The notes below the pieces were generated by a model. It was not told the DNA's origin. It did no database searches and saw nothing but the letters and a program-made list of their open reading frames with translations. From positions 1,240,001 to 1,304,000 of the forward strand of contig NW_023501041.1 of the NCBI RefSeq assembly GCF_014066305.1: DNA of 64,000 bases. The letters are read 5' to 3'. Positions 24,000 through 35,899 of this stretch are shown one piece after another. Each line of letters opens with the position of its first letter. Position 1 is the stretch's first letter. The DNA comes from Letharia columbiana (taxonomy: Eukaryota > Ascomycota > Lecanoromycetes > Lecanorales > Parmeliaceae). The position numbers were made by a program, and so were the translations under genes.

Positions 24000-24235
24000 T
24001 AAAATCCTCATTTCATTCGAGGTTCCGAAATAATACGGGTAAACTATCAAAACTCTTATATTATTCCGAGGTCTCGAAACAATACGAGTAAACTATCAAA
24101 ACCCTCATATCATTTTGAGGTCCCGAAATAATACGGGCAAATCAACAAAACCCTCAGATTATTCCGAGGTCTCGAAACAATACGGGCAAAACATCAAAAA
24201 CCCTCATATCATTCTAAGGTCTCGAAACGGGTATT
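24000..24235. repeat. ~50-bp minisatellite inside TRIM-1
   Basis: Four full units and one partial unit of about 48-50 bp, each containing CCTCATATCATT-, GAGGTCTCGAAAC- and ATACGGGCAAA-type blocks. Similar arrays occur in TRIM-2 (54,470-54,720, inverted) and TRIM-3 (41,385-41,540). Confidence 0.8.
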
Positions 24236-27200
24236 CAAAGCCCCGGCACTCTTTCTATTTTCCTCATCGGGGTTTTTTATAGATTTAACGAGGCCGGGTA
24301 AATAATTAATCCCGAATATAAAGCGTAGATTTGGAAATTAATATATATAAGATACGATGTGCTGGGGTTTAGGAAATCTAGCTTCTAAGACTGTCGGGGA
24401 GTATTATAATATTAGCCCCTTCGACTATTATATAATATATCGCGTATTATTAGAGCTAGTAATTACTAGCCACTATTAGCCATCTATTTTATATATATAA
24501 ATATCCGTATATCCCATGAATTAATAATTAGTCTTTCAGTTATAATTATTCTTTCTAATATATCTAATATTCTACTTTCAATAGTAATAAGTAAATAAAT
24601 AACAATATAAGTATTAATTTATTATCTTACGATTTCGATAAAGAGATATATAGATAGAGGTAGAGGTAGATATATATAGCTATAAATAGTAACGGGGATT
24701 TAGACGGTAAAGATAATAAGAATTTATTTATTATATTTAATTTTCTAAGATATAGTATCGTTATACTAATTATCGTATAGTCTATTAAAAAAATTAATAG
24801 AATATTTTAAGAATCTCGACTATTTATTTTTCTTAAATTATTTAAAAATCTTAACGCTTTTAGCGATAAGAATAAATAATTAACTTCTTTATTATTAAGT
24901 CTAAAATTATAAAATTTAGAGCGAATACTCTTATTAGTTCTTTCTTATTAAGCTTAATTATTAACTTTCTCTCTAATTTCATTATCTAAAATAATTATCT
25001 AATAAAATAGAAAAGATATCTTATCTCTATTACTATATTTAATATTAGATCTATAATTTAAGAAATTAAATAGATCGTAAATAAACTATATAAGACTATA
25101 AGAGATTTTCTAATTATCGAAGTCTTTAATAATAAAGAGCTTTATAATTAAGAAAGAGAATAAGAACTTAGAATTAGATATATATATTTTTTTATTAAAG
25201 CTAGATATACTAAAGTAATAGATTTATCGATATATTTCTTTATTATAATTATTACGAAAGCCTCTTATAGTTATAATCGAGAAATAATTATTATTATTAT
25301 AATAAGAGAAGAATATATAATAATAAAGTATTAAATATTAAGTATAATAATATTAATATAAACTCTTAAATCTTATATATACTATACTATTAGCGATATA
25401 TCTATATAAAAAAATATTTTTTAAAATAATATAATATATAAATAAGTTGATAGAGCTTTAATAATTATATATATAAGAATCTTTTATTTAATTAATATTA
25501 AGGGAAGTTTATTATATCTAGAAAAGAATATTTATTATTTCTAGAAATCTAATATAAATTTATTTATTTTTATATTATATTAAATATATAATATCTATTA
25601 ATCGCGATTATCGATAAGATATAATAGAATATATTATTATAATATTATAGATAGTTATAAATTATAAAGTATTTATTCTTAATAACTTTAATTTAAATCT
25701 AGATAATAAATATAAACTCTTTTTATAGAGGATATTTTGCTAGAGTAAACTTCGTAATTTATTATTCGATATCTTAATATTTATTATAATTATAACTTTA
25801 AAAAAAATAAAGAAGAGATTATCTATTTAGACGATTATCGCTTTATTTAAAGAATTCTTAATTTTAATTTATCTATTATACGACTTTTATATTAATTATA
25901 TTTAATTTATAGCGAGCTTAAGATAATATATTTTAATTATAATTATTTTAAAGTTATTATTATAAAATCTTTTATTAATTTTTCTTACTTTCTCTTTATT
26001 AATAATTTTAATATTTATAAAAATATATATTATATACTTAAAGTATTTTATTTTATTTTAATATATCTAGACTACGCGGAGCGTAGAAAACTTATAAATA
26101 GATTTACTTTATTTTTAAGATCTTATAATATTAATATTAAAAATATAATAAAAGTCTTTTATAAATCTATATAGAATCTAGATTATAGAATAGAGCTTAA
26201 AGTTAATAGCGTTATAAATATATTTTAGATTTTTATCTATTAATTTTTTTAGAGATATATTTTAGTAGATAGATAATAATAGCTTTATAAAATATATCGC
26301 TACTATAAACTATCGTATTTATTATTACTTAAAAAATAAAAGAGTAAATTTAAATTTTAATATTATAGAAAATAATAAGTATTATTAGAAGATTATTTAA
26401 TAACGCGAATTTACTTAAGATCTCGATAGTATTAAATTTAAGAAATTTATTTAAGATATTAATATATAACTCGATATCTCTTTAATCGCGAAGTTAATAT
26501 TATTCTTAAATTTTATTTAATTTAAAGTTTATAACGCTCTTTATTTAAAGTAAAGAGATTTAAAAAAAATTCTTTAAAGATTTTTAATAACTATAATTCT
26601 TACTAAGCGTAAATCTATTATTTATTTTAAAATATTTTAGAAATTCTACTTTTCTTCTAGATAAAAGCGTATTTAAAGCTTAATATTTTATATTTAATTA
26701 TAATTACTTTTAAAGATAAATAAAGCTACTCTACTAACGCTATTAATTCTATATAATAAAATAATAATTAAATAAATTTATCTCTTATTTTTATAGACTA
26801 TAGAAAAAGTTATAATCTTCGAAATAATATTATTTTAGACTATTATATAAGCGTTTAGACTTATTACTTAATCTAATATCGTTATTAATAATTAAAAATA
26901 TATTAAATTAATTATACTATATTAATAAATTCTAAATACGCGTAAGACTTATTAGAAGCTAATTATATATATAACGCTTATTATAAAAAACTTTAATAAC
27001 TCTAATAAGAATAAGAATAATTTCGAAGATAAAAGCGCTTTAGAGAAAGTTTTTTTAAATATAATATATAATAACTTAAAAATAAATATATTATAATATA
27101 TATTAAAGTCTAAATTAACTAAAATTAAGAGAAAGAAAAAGAAAAAGAATAAGAATAAGAATAATAAACGAAGAAAACCTCGTAATAATAAATTTGAGAA

Positions 27201-28559
27201 GCTTCTTAAGCTTTTAAATATTTATATAAATCTTTATCTTATAAATAATATTAGAAAGTATATAATAATTATAAATTTAAATATTTTAATAAGAGAATTA
27301 AAGTATAAGTTATTTATACTATTTTTCTTATAATTATAATTATTAATAATTATTTTTAAAGTTTTTAAAGATATAATAAATATTATAACGCTATTAAACT
27401 TAATAGATTATCTATTTATAAAGAATATAATATAATAATTATTATAATTAGACTTAATAAATATTTAGAATTATAATTATCTAGATATAGTAGAAGTATT
27501 TAGATTATTTAATAATTAATATATAATATTAATATAGAGCTTTCTTTTAATCGATAAGTAAAATCTAGATAAAAGTAATATAAAAGGCTTTTATAGCGTT
27601 ATAAAAGATAGCGAATATTATTCTATATAGATCTCACTTAAAAAATTTATACTTAATAGATTCTTTTATATTAAAATAATAATTAATCTAATAAGACTTA
27701 ATTTATAATATAGCTTTATTTAATACTTTATAATTATTTATAAAAACGAGTATAATTTTAATATATTAAACTTTAATATAATTACTTTAAAATAATATTA
27801 TAAAATTATTTATATAAATTTGTAAGTATAATATAGCGTATACTCTTTATATAGATTAACGAAGTCTTTTATAAAGCTAATTAACGATATATATATAATA
27901 TTAATAATTATATATAGATTAATATTAGAAAGAGTTAACTATTATAATATTTTATATATATCTATTATTAAAAGAAATATATTTTTCTTATTATATATAT
28001 TATAATAAAATTATATTAAGGCGATTTAGAAAATATTAAAAATAATTTAATATTAAATATAATATTAAATCTTTTAATATATAAGCGATAGATAAATTAG
28101 TATATATATAAATTACTAGCTTTATATTATAATATTATTTATATAATTAATATTTTTAACGAATTAAACTAATTAGATAAATTATATTATTTAAAATATA
28201 TATAAAAAGTAATATACTTATAAAAGTTTAATAAATAGATTTACTTATATTACTAAAGGCTTCGATAAAATATTATATATTTATATATATATAAAAGCGA
28301 ATAAATCGTTAATTATCTATAATAAAAGAGATTATAAAAGATTATAATATTAATATATAATAAAGATATTATAATAGATTATATAATTATAATTAATTAT
28401 ATAAAAATAAAGACGATTATTTATCTATTAAATAATCGTTTTTATTTATTCTTTAATAAATAAATAACTAAAAACGTTATTAAGATTATTTAACTACTAA
28501 TAATTTTAAGAGAGACGATATAAGTTTTTTAATAATTAATCTACGATTGAAAGCCCTTA

Positions 28560-28700
28560 AATAATAGTTGCTAAACTAGCTATTCTATAGTAGTTTAACC
28601 ACTATTTAGCCGCTATTTAACTACTTAATCGTTATTCAACCGTTATTTAACCGCTATTTAATCGGTATTTAATTATTATTTAACCGCTACTTAGTTAGAC
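28560..28700. repeat. Short-unit TTTAACCGCTA array at the right end of the 10.4-kb insertion
   Basis: About ten imperfect units of a 10-13-bp motif (ACCGCTATTTA, ATCGTTATTCA, ACCGTTATTTA). Likely subterminal repeats of the large insertion. Confidence 0.55.
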
Positions 28701-28739
28701 CTTTAACTACTAATTACTTGAAATAAAACTCTATAGATA

Positions 28740-30350
28740 GACTAAATAGTAAGGCGTAAGAGAGCGTTTAATATAATATATTTCTTATTAAATTTATATT
28801 TTATATCGAGATAAAATTAGCGAAGAAATTAAGAAGTATATATTAATTATATATTTAGTTTTATTATAAACGTTATAAAAGTAATAGAAGATTACTTTAT
28901 AATATTAAGAATAATTAAATAATTAATTTAAATAATAATAGATCGCTTAGACGACTTTATAAGATATCGAATCTTCTTAATAATTTATATAAATTCTACT
29001 ATCTTAAATTTTATAGACTAATAATTCTTCTTAGCGAATATTAGTATTCTTAATAAGTATATAATTAATTTTATAATAGTTCTAGATAGCTATTTAATAC
29101 TAGTTATAATAATATATTTCTTTTTAATATAAAATATTTATATATTAAAATCCTATTTTCTAAAGATATCTGGATCTATTTATAGATCTTTATCTAAATT
29201 AAAATATATAAGTAATAAGAGTCTATTTAAAGCTTTCTATAGGCTTTTAAAGCTTTAGTTCTTTTATAAGAAAGTCTTTAATAGATAAAGCTTAGAGAAA
29301 TAAATATAATATAAATTACTCTTAATTAATATCTCTTTAAATAAATAAATCTTTAGTATTTATAGAGAGCTAGTAAATTATATATAGTAGTAAATTAAAT
29401 TTTTTAGATAGCCTATTAATTCGAGATAGTATTTAAGATTCTTAAGTATACTAGAATAGATAATCTTATTAATAGCTTTTAACTTATTCTTAGCTATTAC
29501 TATATTAAAAAAATTAATCTAATAATTTAATAAATTAATATTAAAATATTTTAGAAAGATTTTTATAGATATAATAGCAATACTATACTTAATTAAGATT
29601 TAAAATAACTTTTATAAATATATAATATATTTTTTTAAGGTCTTAGAGTTTAGTATAATATTATTAATATATATTTCAATAAAGTCTTTAATAGATTATA
29701 GAATTTTATTAATCTATCGTTATATATAAGTTATAGAATTTATATATTCTATAATTAATATATTAAAAGTCTTTTAGTCTTAGTAAGAAACTATAATAAA
29801 TATATAGCGATTATTATAGTAAATAAGTTATTAATAGAAGAAAGATATTATATCGAGTATAAATAAGTAGATATATTTTAATAGTCTTATTCTAATATCT
29901 AATTATAATAATATAAAGTATATATCTAGAATAATAAGATTATTTAGATCTCTAATATTCATTATAATTCTTCTCTTCTACTTATTATTTAATAATATTT
30001 TCTAAATTATAAATATAAGATAGTTAAATAAGATAGACTTAATAGTATATTTAAGTTTATCTTATTATTATAAATCATCGAATATATTATTAACTACTTC
30101 TCTATTATTAATATCTAAAAAATAAATCTTTATATAATTCGATTTTAGTAGTTTACTTTATTAGTTATCGCGTAGTATAATCTTTATTTAATTATCTTTA
30201 AATATCTTAATAAAGTCTTTATCTCTTTATAAGATAGGAAATTTATTAACTAAATCTATTAAGATCTAAGTATTATACTTATTATTATAGATTATAATAT
30301 TATTTAATAATTTAATCTCTCTAATAAAATCTAATTAAGATATAATAGCG
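28740..30350 (-). pseudogene. RIP-inactivated gypsy reverse transcriptase and RNase H (gypsy-2)
   Basis: The minus-strand translation gives a block KDFIEIYINNIILNSKTLKK (plus 29,690-29,640). This matches the YVDD-containing palm of gypsy RT, with both catalytic Asp changed to Asn by RIP. Just before it come EYINSIT and IKDF, fitting GY.NS.AY.Q. Further along, KYSIAIISIKIFLKYFNI fits KYGIAISP.KTFLGYP. Toward 28,950 FDIL plus a Leu-Ser-Asp-Leu stretch fits the RNase H tail FDI.HRPGK...DALSRL. It ends abruptly at the large insertion, beyond which integrase continues. Multiple TAA/TAG stops are present. Confidence 0.7.
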
Positions 30351-33300
30351 TTATAAATAAGCTATAAAAAACTATTGGTTAGATTTATTAATATTATTAT
30401 AATAAGAGTAATTATTTTCTTAATTTAATTACTTATAATAGACTTATCTATAAAAGACTTTAGCGAAGACTCTATAAAGAAGATATTTTTATAATTAATT
30501 TTATATAATATATCTAGATAAAGCTTCTTAAGAATTTAAACGATTTAATTAATTTTATTTTTAATTAGAATTTCGACGATATATAAATCTATTAGATAAG
30601 TATATAGAGTTAAGTTTTATTATACTATTAATTCGAAAATATAATCTCTCTTAAATAGTTTTTTAGAAGAGTTAATAAGTATTATAATATTTATATAAAG
30701 TATTATAATTAAAGCTTTATAAATATAAATAATATATCTCTAATATAGATTATATTATTAATTAATAATATTAGTAGTAATAATATAGCTATTAATATAT
30801 ACTTTATCTTAAATAATATTAAATATAATCTTTTTAAAATCTATAATATTATTCTCTAGTAGTATATAGGCTTTTAGATCTCTCTTTTCGATAGAGAATC
30901 TTATTATTATCTATCTTATTAATAGAGATATATATTAAGATTAAAATATATTTATTAATATTATATATAGCTAAATCTAAGCTCTTAATACGAAGAGATA
31001 AAACTATTCTTCGAATTTTTATAAGAGATAGTAATATTAATAGCTATAATTTATCTATTAAAATAACTCTATAGTCGATATTAATATAAATCTCCTTATC
31101 GATAGCGTTAAGCTATAAACGTATAAAGATATAAATATAATTCTACTCTCGAAAAGTAACTTTTATATCTAAATTAAACTTTTTAATTAAATTAGAGTTA
31201 ATAATTTTAATAAAATCGAAGTCTTAGTAATAAAAGACTTCTAATTAATAAACGAAAGGCTTTTAAATTACGAAAGGCTCTTATAAATAACTCTTTTATA
31301 AGTACTTATAGAGTTTTATTTTAGATATAAATAATATATTATAGTTTTAATAGACTATATAAATATTAATGAAATTAATATAAATCTCTTTATATAGCTA
31401 TTCTTTATAATTATTAGCGAAGCTTTTCTTAGATAATTCGCCTTAATAAGTTTTTTATATTTTATTATACTCTTAAAAGACGTTAGATTAATCTTCGTTA
31501 GTATAATTAGCTTAATTATAAGCTATTTAATCGTTATAATTAGTTTAATAAATAGCGATCTAGCTATAATAGATATCTTATAACTATTATAGTTACTTAC
31601 CCCTATTACTTTAATAATAATTATCTCGCCTTAAAAATCTTTTATCTTAAGAAAAATTTAATTATTTAAATTAATTCGAGAACGTCGAATCTAACGTATT
31701 TAGAGAACTAGCGATTTAAAGATATAGCGATATAATAAGCGAATGATTACCTTATAAAGCGTATTATAGATTTAGTTAATAATCGTATTATTAATTATTA
31801 TAAGCGTATTATTCTTTATCGTAAGATTTATTCTAATAATTAGAAGATTATTATAAATAGAACTAAGATTAAAAGAAGTTAAATAATTAATTTTTATAGT
31901 TCTACTAATCTTAATAATTAATATTTAATTAATCTTATTAAAGATCTTATTAAAAGATTTAATTATTACGTTATTACTATAGTAGTTAACTTTATTAAAA
32001 TCTTTAATAAAATAATCTAGATATCTTAAATTATATATTTTTCTTTAATTTAAGTATTTAAATAAATAAAGAAATTAATATTATAGTAGATAATAAATCT
32101 ACAAAAGTATATAAGTCTACTATAATATCTTAATAAATAAATATTAATTAATTTTTGATATTATCTATATTAATAGACTTAATATAATAAATAACTACTT
32201 ATATATAACCCGAAGGCTCTCTTCTATTATATATATCTACTAGAATATACTTCTTAGTAATAAAATAAGCGAGTATTATTTTAATTAATTCCTTAAATTA
32301 TCTTAATAGCACTTTATATTATTTCTTAATATCGTTATTTATCTATAAATTAAGCTTCTTAAAATCTAATAACTCGATAATATATTATAATAACGCTATA
32401 TCTCTTAGTATTATATTAAAATTAACTTTAATTATAAAAAAGTCTTTTATAATAGCTATATCTTATAGCTATTTTATAAAAAAAATAACGCTGCGAAAGT
32501 AGATATTTTTATCGACTATAATAATCTTATTTTCTTTATAGAATTTATCGAGATAAGAGTTAAAGTAATTAAGATTCGATAAATTCTATTAATTAAAAGC
32601 GCTTAATAAGATAGATTGCTTTCTAGATAAATCTTATAACTCTAATTATTCTATAAAATCTATAAAGTTAGATAATATTTATAAATTCTATAATATTTAA
32701 ATAATAGCTTTTTAAATAATATTATTAATATCTTATTAAAGCTATTAATAATTGAGAGAAAAGTTTAGAATTATAATATTATCGTAAATCGTAGTCTCTA
32801 TAGAAATCTTAAATATAGAAAAAAAAATCTATTAAATAAGCTTATTAATATAGAGCTTTTTACTTAAATAATTTCTAAAGATTTTTATATAGCTAATAAA
32901 GGAGAGCTTAGTAAAGATAAATTTAATAAGATAATATTAATTAAAGAAGGCTTTAATAGCTTTACTAGCTATATAGTAAAATTATCGAAGTCTCTAATTA
33001 TCTTATAAAAGAAAGGTTTATTAATAATTCAATCTAATAACCATAATACTAATAACTTAAATCCTAAAAAATTTAATTTAATTTTTACTCTATTATTTTA
33101 TAACGTAGATAAGAATCTTAATAGCTCTAGAGGCTTAAGAATATAAATAATAAAATATCGAATTATAGATATTATTAAAGACTTTAATAGATTAAGATAT
33201 AAGTATACTATTTTAATAAAGTCGTTAATTCGAAAGACTAATATAATTACTTTTTAATTAATATAGATATAAATAGCGTCGATATTAAAAAGATATTCTA

Positions 33301-33600
33301 TTAAATTAAAATTACTTATTAGATTAATAAGATAGTAAAGGCTTTTTAATTAATAAATAAAAGAGTATTAGTAGAAGACTTAGATAGTAGAATAGCTGTA
33401 AAAAATTAAGTAATAAAGTATTATTAAATGAATAATAATAGTAGAGAAGCTTCTAGATTATTTGATAGTCAATTAATATTAAATAATAATATTATTACTA
33501 TATTATAAGAGTAATATAAAAATATAAGTATAAGAGTAATATATAGTAAAGATAATTATTCTTCTACTAAGAAGTAACTACTTATAATATTAAGCTAAGG
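30351..33600. other. Unreadable RIPed sequence, probably gypsy-2 protease/gag region
   Basis: More than 3 kb of AT-rich DNA with no frame I can read. By position on the minus strand it should hold the protease and gag of gypsy-2. I see no LTR at its upper end. Confidence 0.35.
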
Positions 33601-33619
33601 TTCTTATTAAGGTATCTCC

Positions 33620-34570
33620 TTAGCAGGTACGAAGGTAGGTAAAACTATGTATCTATGCAGTCACGACAGCTTACTGTGACAATAGCTATCAGAGCAAGAT
33701 ATCGGACGGTTTCAATTCGTTCAAATATGTATCGTTCGATATTCCTTCTATAGAGGCCCAATTGGCTGTAATCGCAGGCTAAATTACAATGGTGTTCTCC
33801 GCTTGCTGAATAATGATTTGATGTGGAACCGTGGAGAGCATATGACGTGGGATCTTAGAGAGCTGAGCCATGTTCTTGACGATGGTAGCCTTGTTGCCGC
33901 TTAGTTTCTCCGCAGTATTCTCCGCATTTGCCTGTTATAGTTTCTCCTCTTGCTCCTCCTCTTATAGAAAGAGTATCAGACTGAGTGGCTAGCTGAGTGG
34001 CTGACTGAGTGAATGACTGATATAACGTGGGATCTTGGAGAGCTAAGCCGTGTTCTTAACGATAGTAACCTTATTACCGCTTGATTTCTCCGCAGTATTC
34101 TCCGCATTTACCTATTATAATTCCTTCTCTTACTTCTTCTCTTATAGAGAGAGTATTAGATTAAGTAATTAGCTAAGTAATTAACTAAGTAAATAATTAA
34201 TATAACGTGAAATCTTAAAGAGCTAAGTCGTATTCTTAATAATAATAGTTTTATTACCGCTTAGTTTCTTCGTAGTATTCTTCGCATTTATCTATTATAG
34301 TTTCTTCTCTTACTCCTTCTCTTATAAAGAGAGTATTAGACTAAGTAACTAGTTAAGTAAATAACTAATATAACGTAGAATCTTAAAGAGCTAAGCCGTA
34401 TTCTTAACGATAATAATCTTATTATCGCTTAATTTCTCCGTAATATTCTCCGTATTTATTTATTATAATTTCTTCTCTTACTTCTTCTCTTATAAAGTAT
34501 TAGATTAAGTAGCTAGCTAAGTAATTAACTAAGTAAATAATTAAGTAATTAGCTAACGATCTAACTAAGT
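33620..34570 (+). repeat. R7: lead sequence plus ~180-bp tandem array, four units
   Basis: A non-repeated lead (33,690-33,840, GGTTTCAATTCGTTCAAATA...) is followed by units starting TATGACGTGGGATCTTAGAG at 33,841, TATAACGTGGGATCTTGGAG at 34,021, and RIPed versions at 34,201 and 34,369. Spacing is 180, 180 and 168 bp. Each unit contains ATTCTCCGCATTTGCC and runs of GAGTGGCTGACT. The first unit is nearly unmutated and the later ones progressively lose CpA/TpG. The same lead and array occur at 62,190-62,990, also on the plus strand and there upstream of a gag-like remnant, so R7 may be the 5' region of a plus-strand gypsy family. Confidence 0.75.
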
Positions 34571-34620
34571 AAATTACTAAGTTAATAGAATAGATAGTAT
34601 TAATTAAGTGGCTAATCGAG

Positions 34621-35095
34621 TATCGCTGGCTTAAGAGGAGTATATAGGGGAGGACGATGGCTATAAATCCGTTCGGGCTCTTTTTGAGAGTCTTTTAACG
34701 CGTTTATAAGTAGTAGTAGATAGCTGTTAGACTATAGCCTCGATTGCTAATAATAGCGAATTCGTCGAGGGATGACCTAAGGGCGTCAATAGGGGCTCTA
34801 AGAGGCGAGCAAAAGGAGTATATATACCTGAACCGGACGCGTTTAATGTGACTACAATATTTGAATATTAGTTTAACCCACCTATCGCTAGCTTAAGAGG
34901 AGTATATAGAGGAGAACGTATCCGTTTAGACTCTTTTTAAGGGTCTTTCAACGCGTTTAATAGAATTAGTAGAATTAATAGAGTAGTAAAAGAATAATAG
35001 TTATATAAATAGATAAAAGGATTATTATTCGATTCTAAACGCGTCTAATGTAACTACTATAACTACTATATTTAAATATTCATTTAATTCACTAA
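34621..35095. repeat. Direct duplication, period 262 bp
   Basis: TATCGCTGGCTTAAGAGGAG at 34,621 and TATCGCTAGCTTAAGAGGAG at 34,883 open two similar units. Both contain the AGTATATAGRGGAG, CGTTYRGRCTCTTTTT and CGCGTTTAAT blocks. The first unit is little mutated, the second more RIPed and shorter. No coding frame was seen. Confidence 0.65.
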
Positions 35096-35199
35096 TAGTA
35101 GATTAAATTTCATAATTTTTATAGCGTTAGAAAGCGTAAAGTAAGCTTTATAATTTGACGAATTATAAAGTAACTATATATATCGCAAGCTGAATACTT

Positions 35200-35384
35200 T
35201 AAAGTGTAAAATTTCTATATATAAGTTTTTAATAAGGGAGCTCGAAAGGGCTATTGAGCTAACTTAGCCGGTCTAATTAAAGAGCGTAGTAACTCTGAAT
35301 TTATAATTAGCTATATATATAAATTCAAGGTTTTCAAGCTTAGCTCTATCTTATTCTATTATATATACTAATAAAAGCTAGTTA
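35200..35384 (+). repeat. Dispersed repeat R1, copy 4 (partial)
   Basis: Matches the TTAGCCGGTCTAATTAAAG to TTATTCTATTATATATACTAA part of R1. The first half is replaced by other sequence (35,096-35,199), so this copy is truncated. Gypsy-3 coding remnants begin directly after it. Confidence 0.55.
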
Positions 35385-35899
35385 TTAAGAAGATTATCTA
35401 TTTTTTAAAACTCGACTAAATTTATAGAGATAGATTTTTATTTTATTAATATCTTTATAAGAAAGTTTAAAGAGAAATTAAATATATTATATATTATAAA
35501 TTTTTTAAAGAAAATTATAATATTATAGATAGATATTTCTAAATATTAAAGATTAAAATATAAAAAACGAATTGAAAAGATATTTAAAAAATATTAATTA
35601 CTATTTCGGCTTAATCTAAGACGTTTTAATAATAAAATCGAAATATTAATATCTTTTAAAGATAAGACTAATTTCGCTAAATTTAAATAAAATTCTTTTA
35701 ATCTATCTTAGCGAGATTATTAAGCTATAAATTTCGTTTTAAATTCGCTAATAAAGTAAGATTACGTTAAAAAGATATCTCTAGAAATTCCTTTTATTAT
35801 CTTCTTATCGACTTTTATAATATAAAAAAATAATAAATCTCGAGTTATTATTAATTTAAGAAAGATAAAAATTAAATTATATCTCGATATCTATTTACT

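Larger units (their letters stand above)
23630..24583 (+). mobile_element. TRIM-1: 954-bp miniature LTR retrotransposon with 5-bp target duplication
   Basis: Two 182-bp direct repeats (23,630-23,811 and 24,402-24,583), each running from TATTATAATA to TTTCAATA, the RIP forms of TG...CA ends. GTAAT is duplicated at 23,625-23,629 and 24,584-24,588. A primer-binding site GGTTATGAGCTCGGAAGCGG follows the first LTR and a purine tract CGGGGAG precedes the second. The 590-bp interior codes for nothing. It has a 12-bp hairpin stem (ATGGCGATAGCC...GGCTATCGCCAT, 23,918-23,972) and about 4.5 units of a ~50-bp minisatellite (24,000-24,235) whose core is GAGGTCTCGAAACAATACGG. It keeps far more CpA/TpG than its host, so it inserted after most RIP or escaped it. 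Movement would need enzymes from another element. Confidence 0.85.
18336..28700. mobile_element. ~10.4-kb insertion of unknown class inside gypsy-2
   Basis: It separates the RNase H and integrase of gypsy-2. Edge sequence on one side reads AGAGGTCTAG and on the other AAAGGTCTAA (both on the minus strand). They agree over about 10 bp if RIP is allowed, so a 9-10-bp target duplication is possible. Both ends have inverted arrays of short AACGGTTA/TTAACCGCTA units (18,350-18,450; 28,560-28,700). The plus strand between 21.1 and 21.7 kb shows stretches with few stops (for example FREKELAFYKYKDLYIKLEF), and 26.0-26.2 kb encodes a Tyr/Arg-rich stretch, but I recognise no transposase, helicase or polymerase. 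Size and 9-10-bp duplication would suit a Mutator-like element; other classes remain open. Exact ends are uncertain by ~20 bp. Confidence 0.4.
16379..33400 (-). mobile_element. Ty3/gypsy retrotransposon remnant, gypsy-2, split by a ~10.4-kb insertion
   Basis: Minus-strand gypsy in two pieces. 16,379-~18,330 holds integrase and the 3' part; ~28,705-33,400 holds RNase H, reverse transcriptase and, presumably, protease and gag (30.4-33.4 kb, not readable). The pieces join in reading order RT, RNase H, integrase across the insertion. In the 3' part a ~119-bp direct repeat is visible (AGTATAATCGATTGCG at about 16,508 and 16,627). Termini are not defined: I could not find a matched LTR pair. Confidence 0.55.

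Noticed and set aside
24000..24235. CRISPR-like array of ~50-bp repeats
   Set aside because: Repeats are contiguous without unique spacers, lie inside a eukaryotic LTR element, and there are no cas genes; it is a minisatellite.
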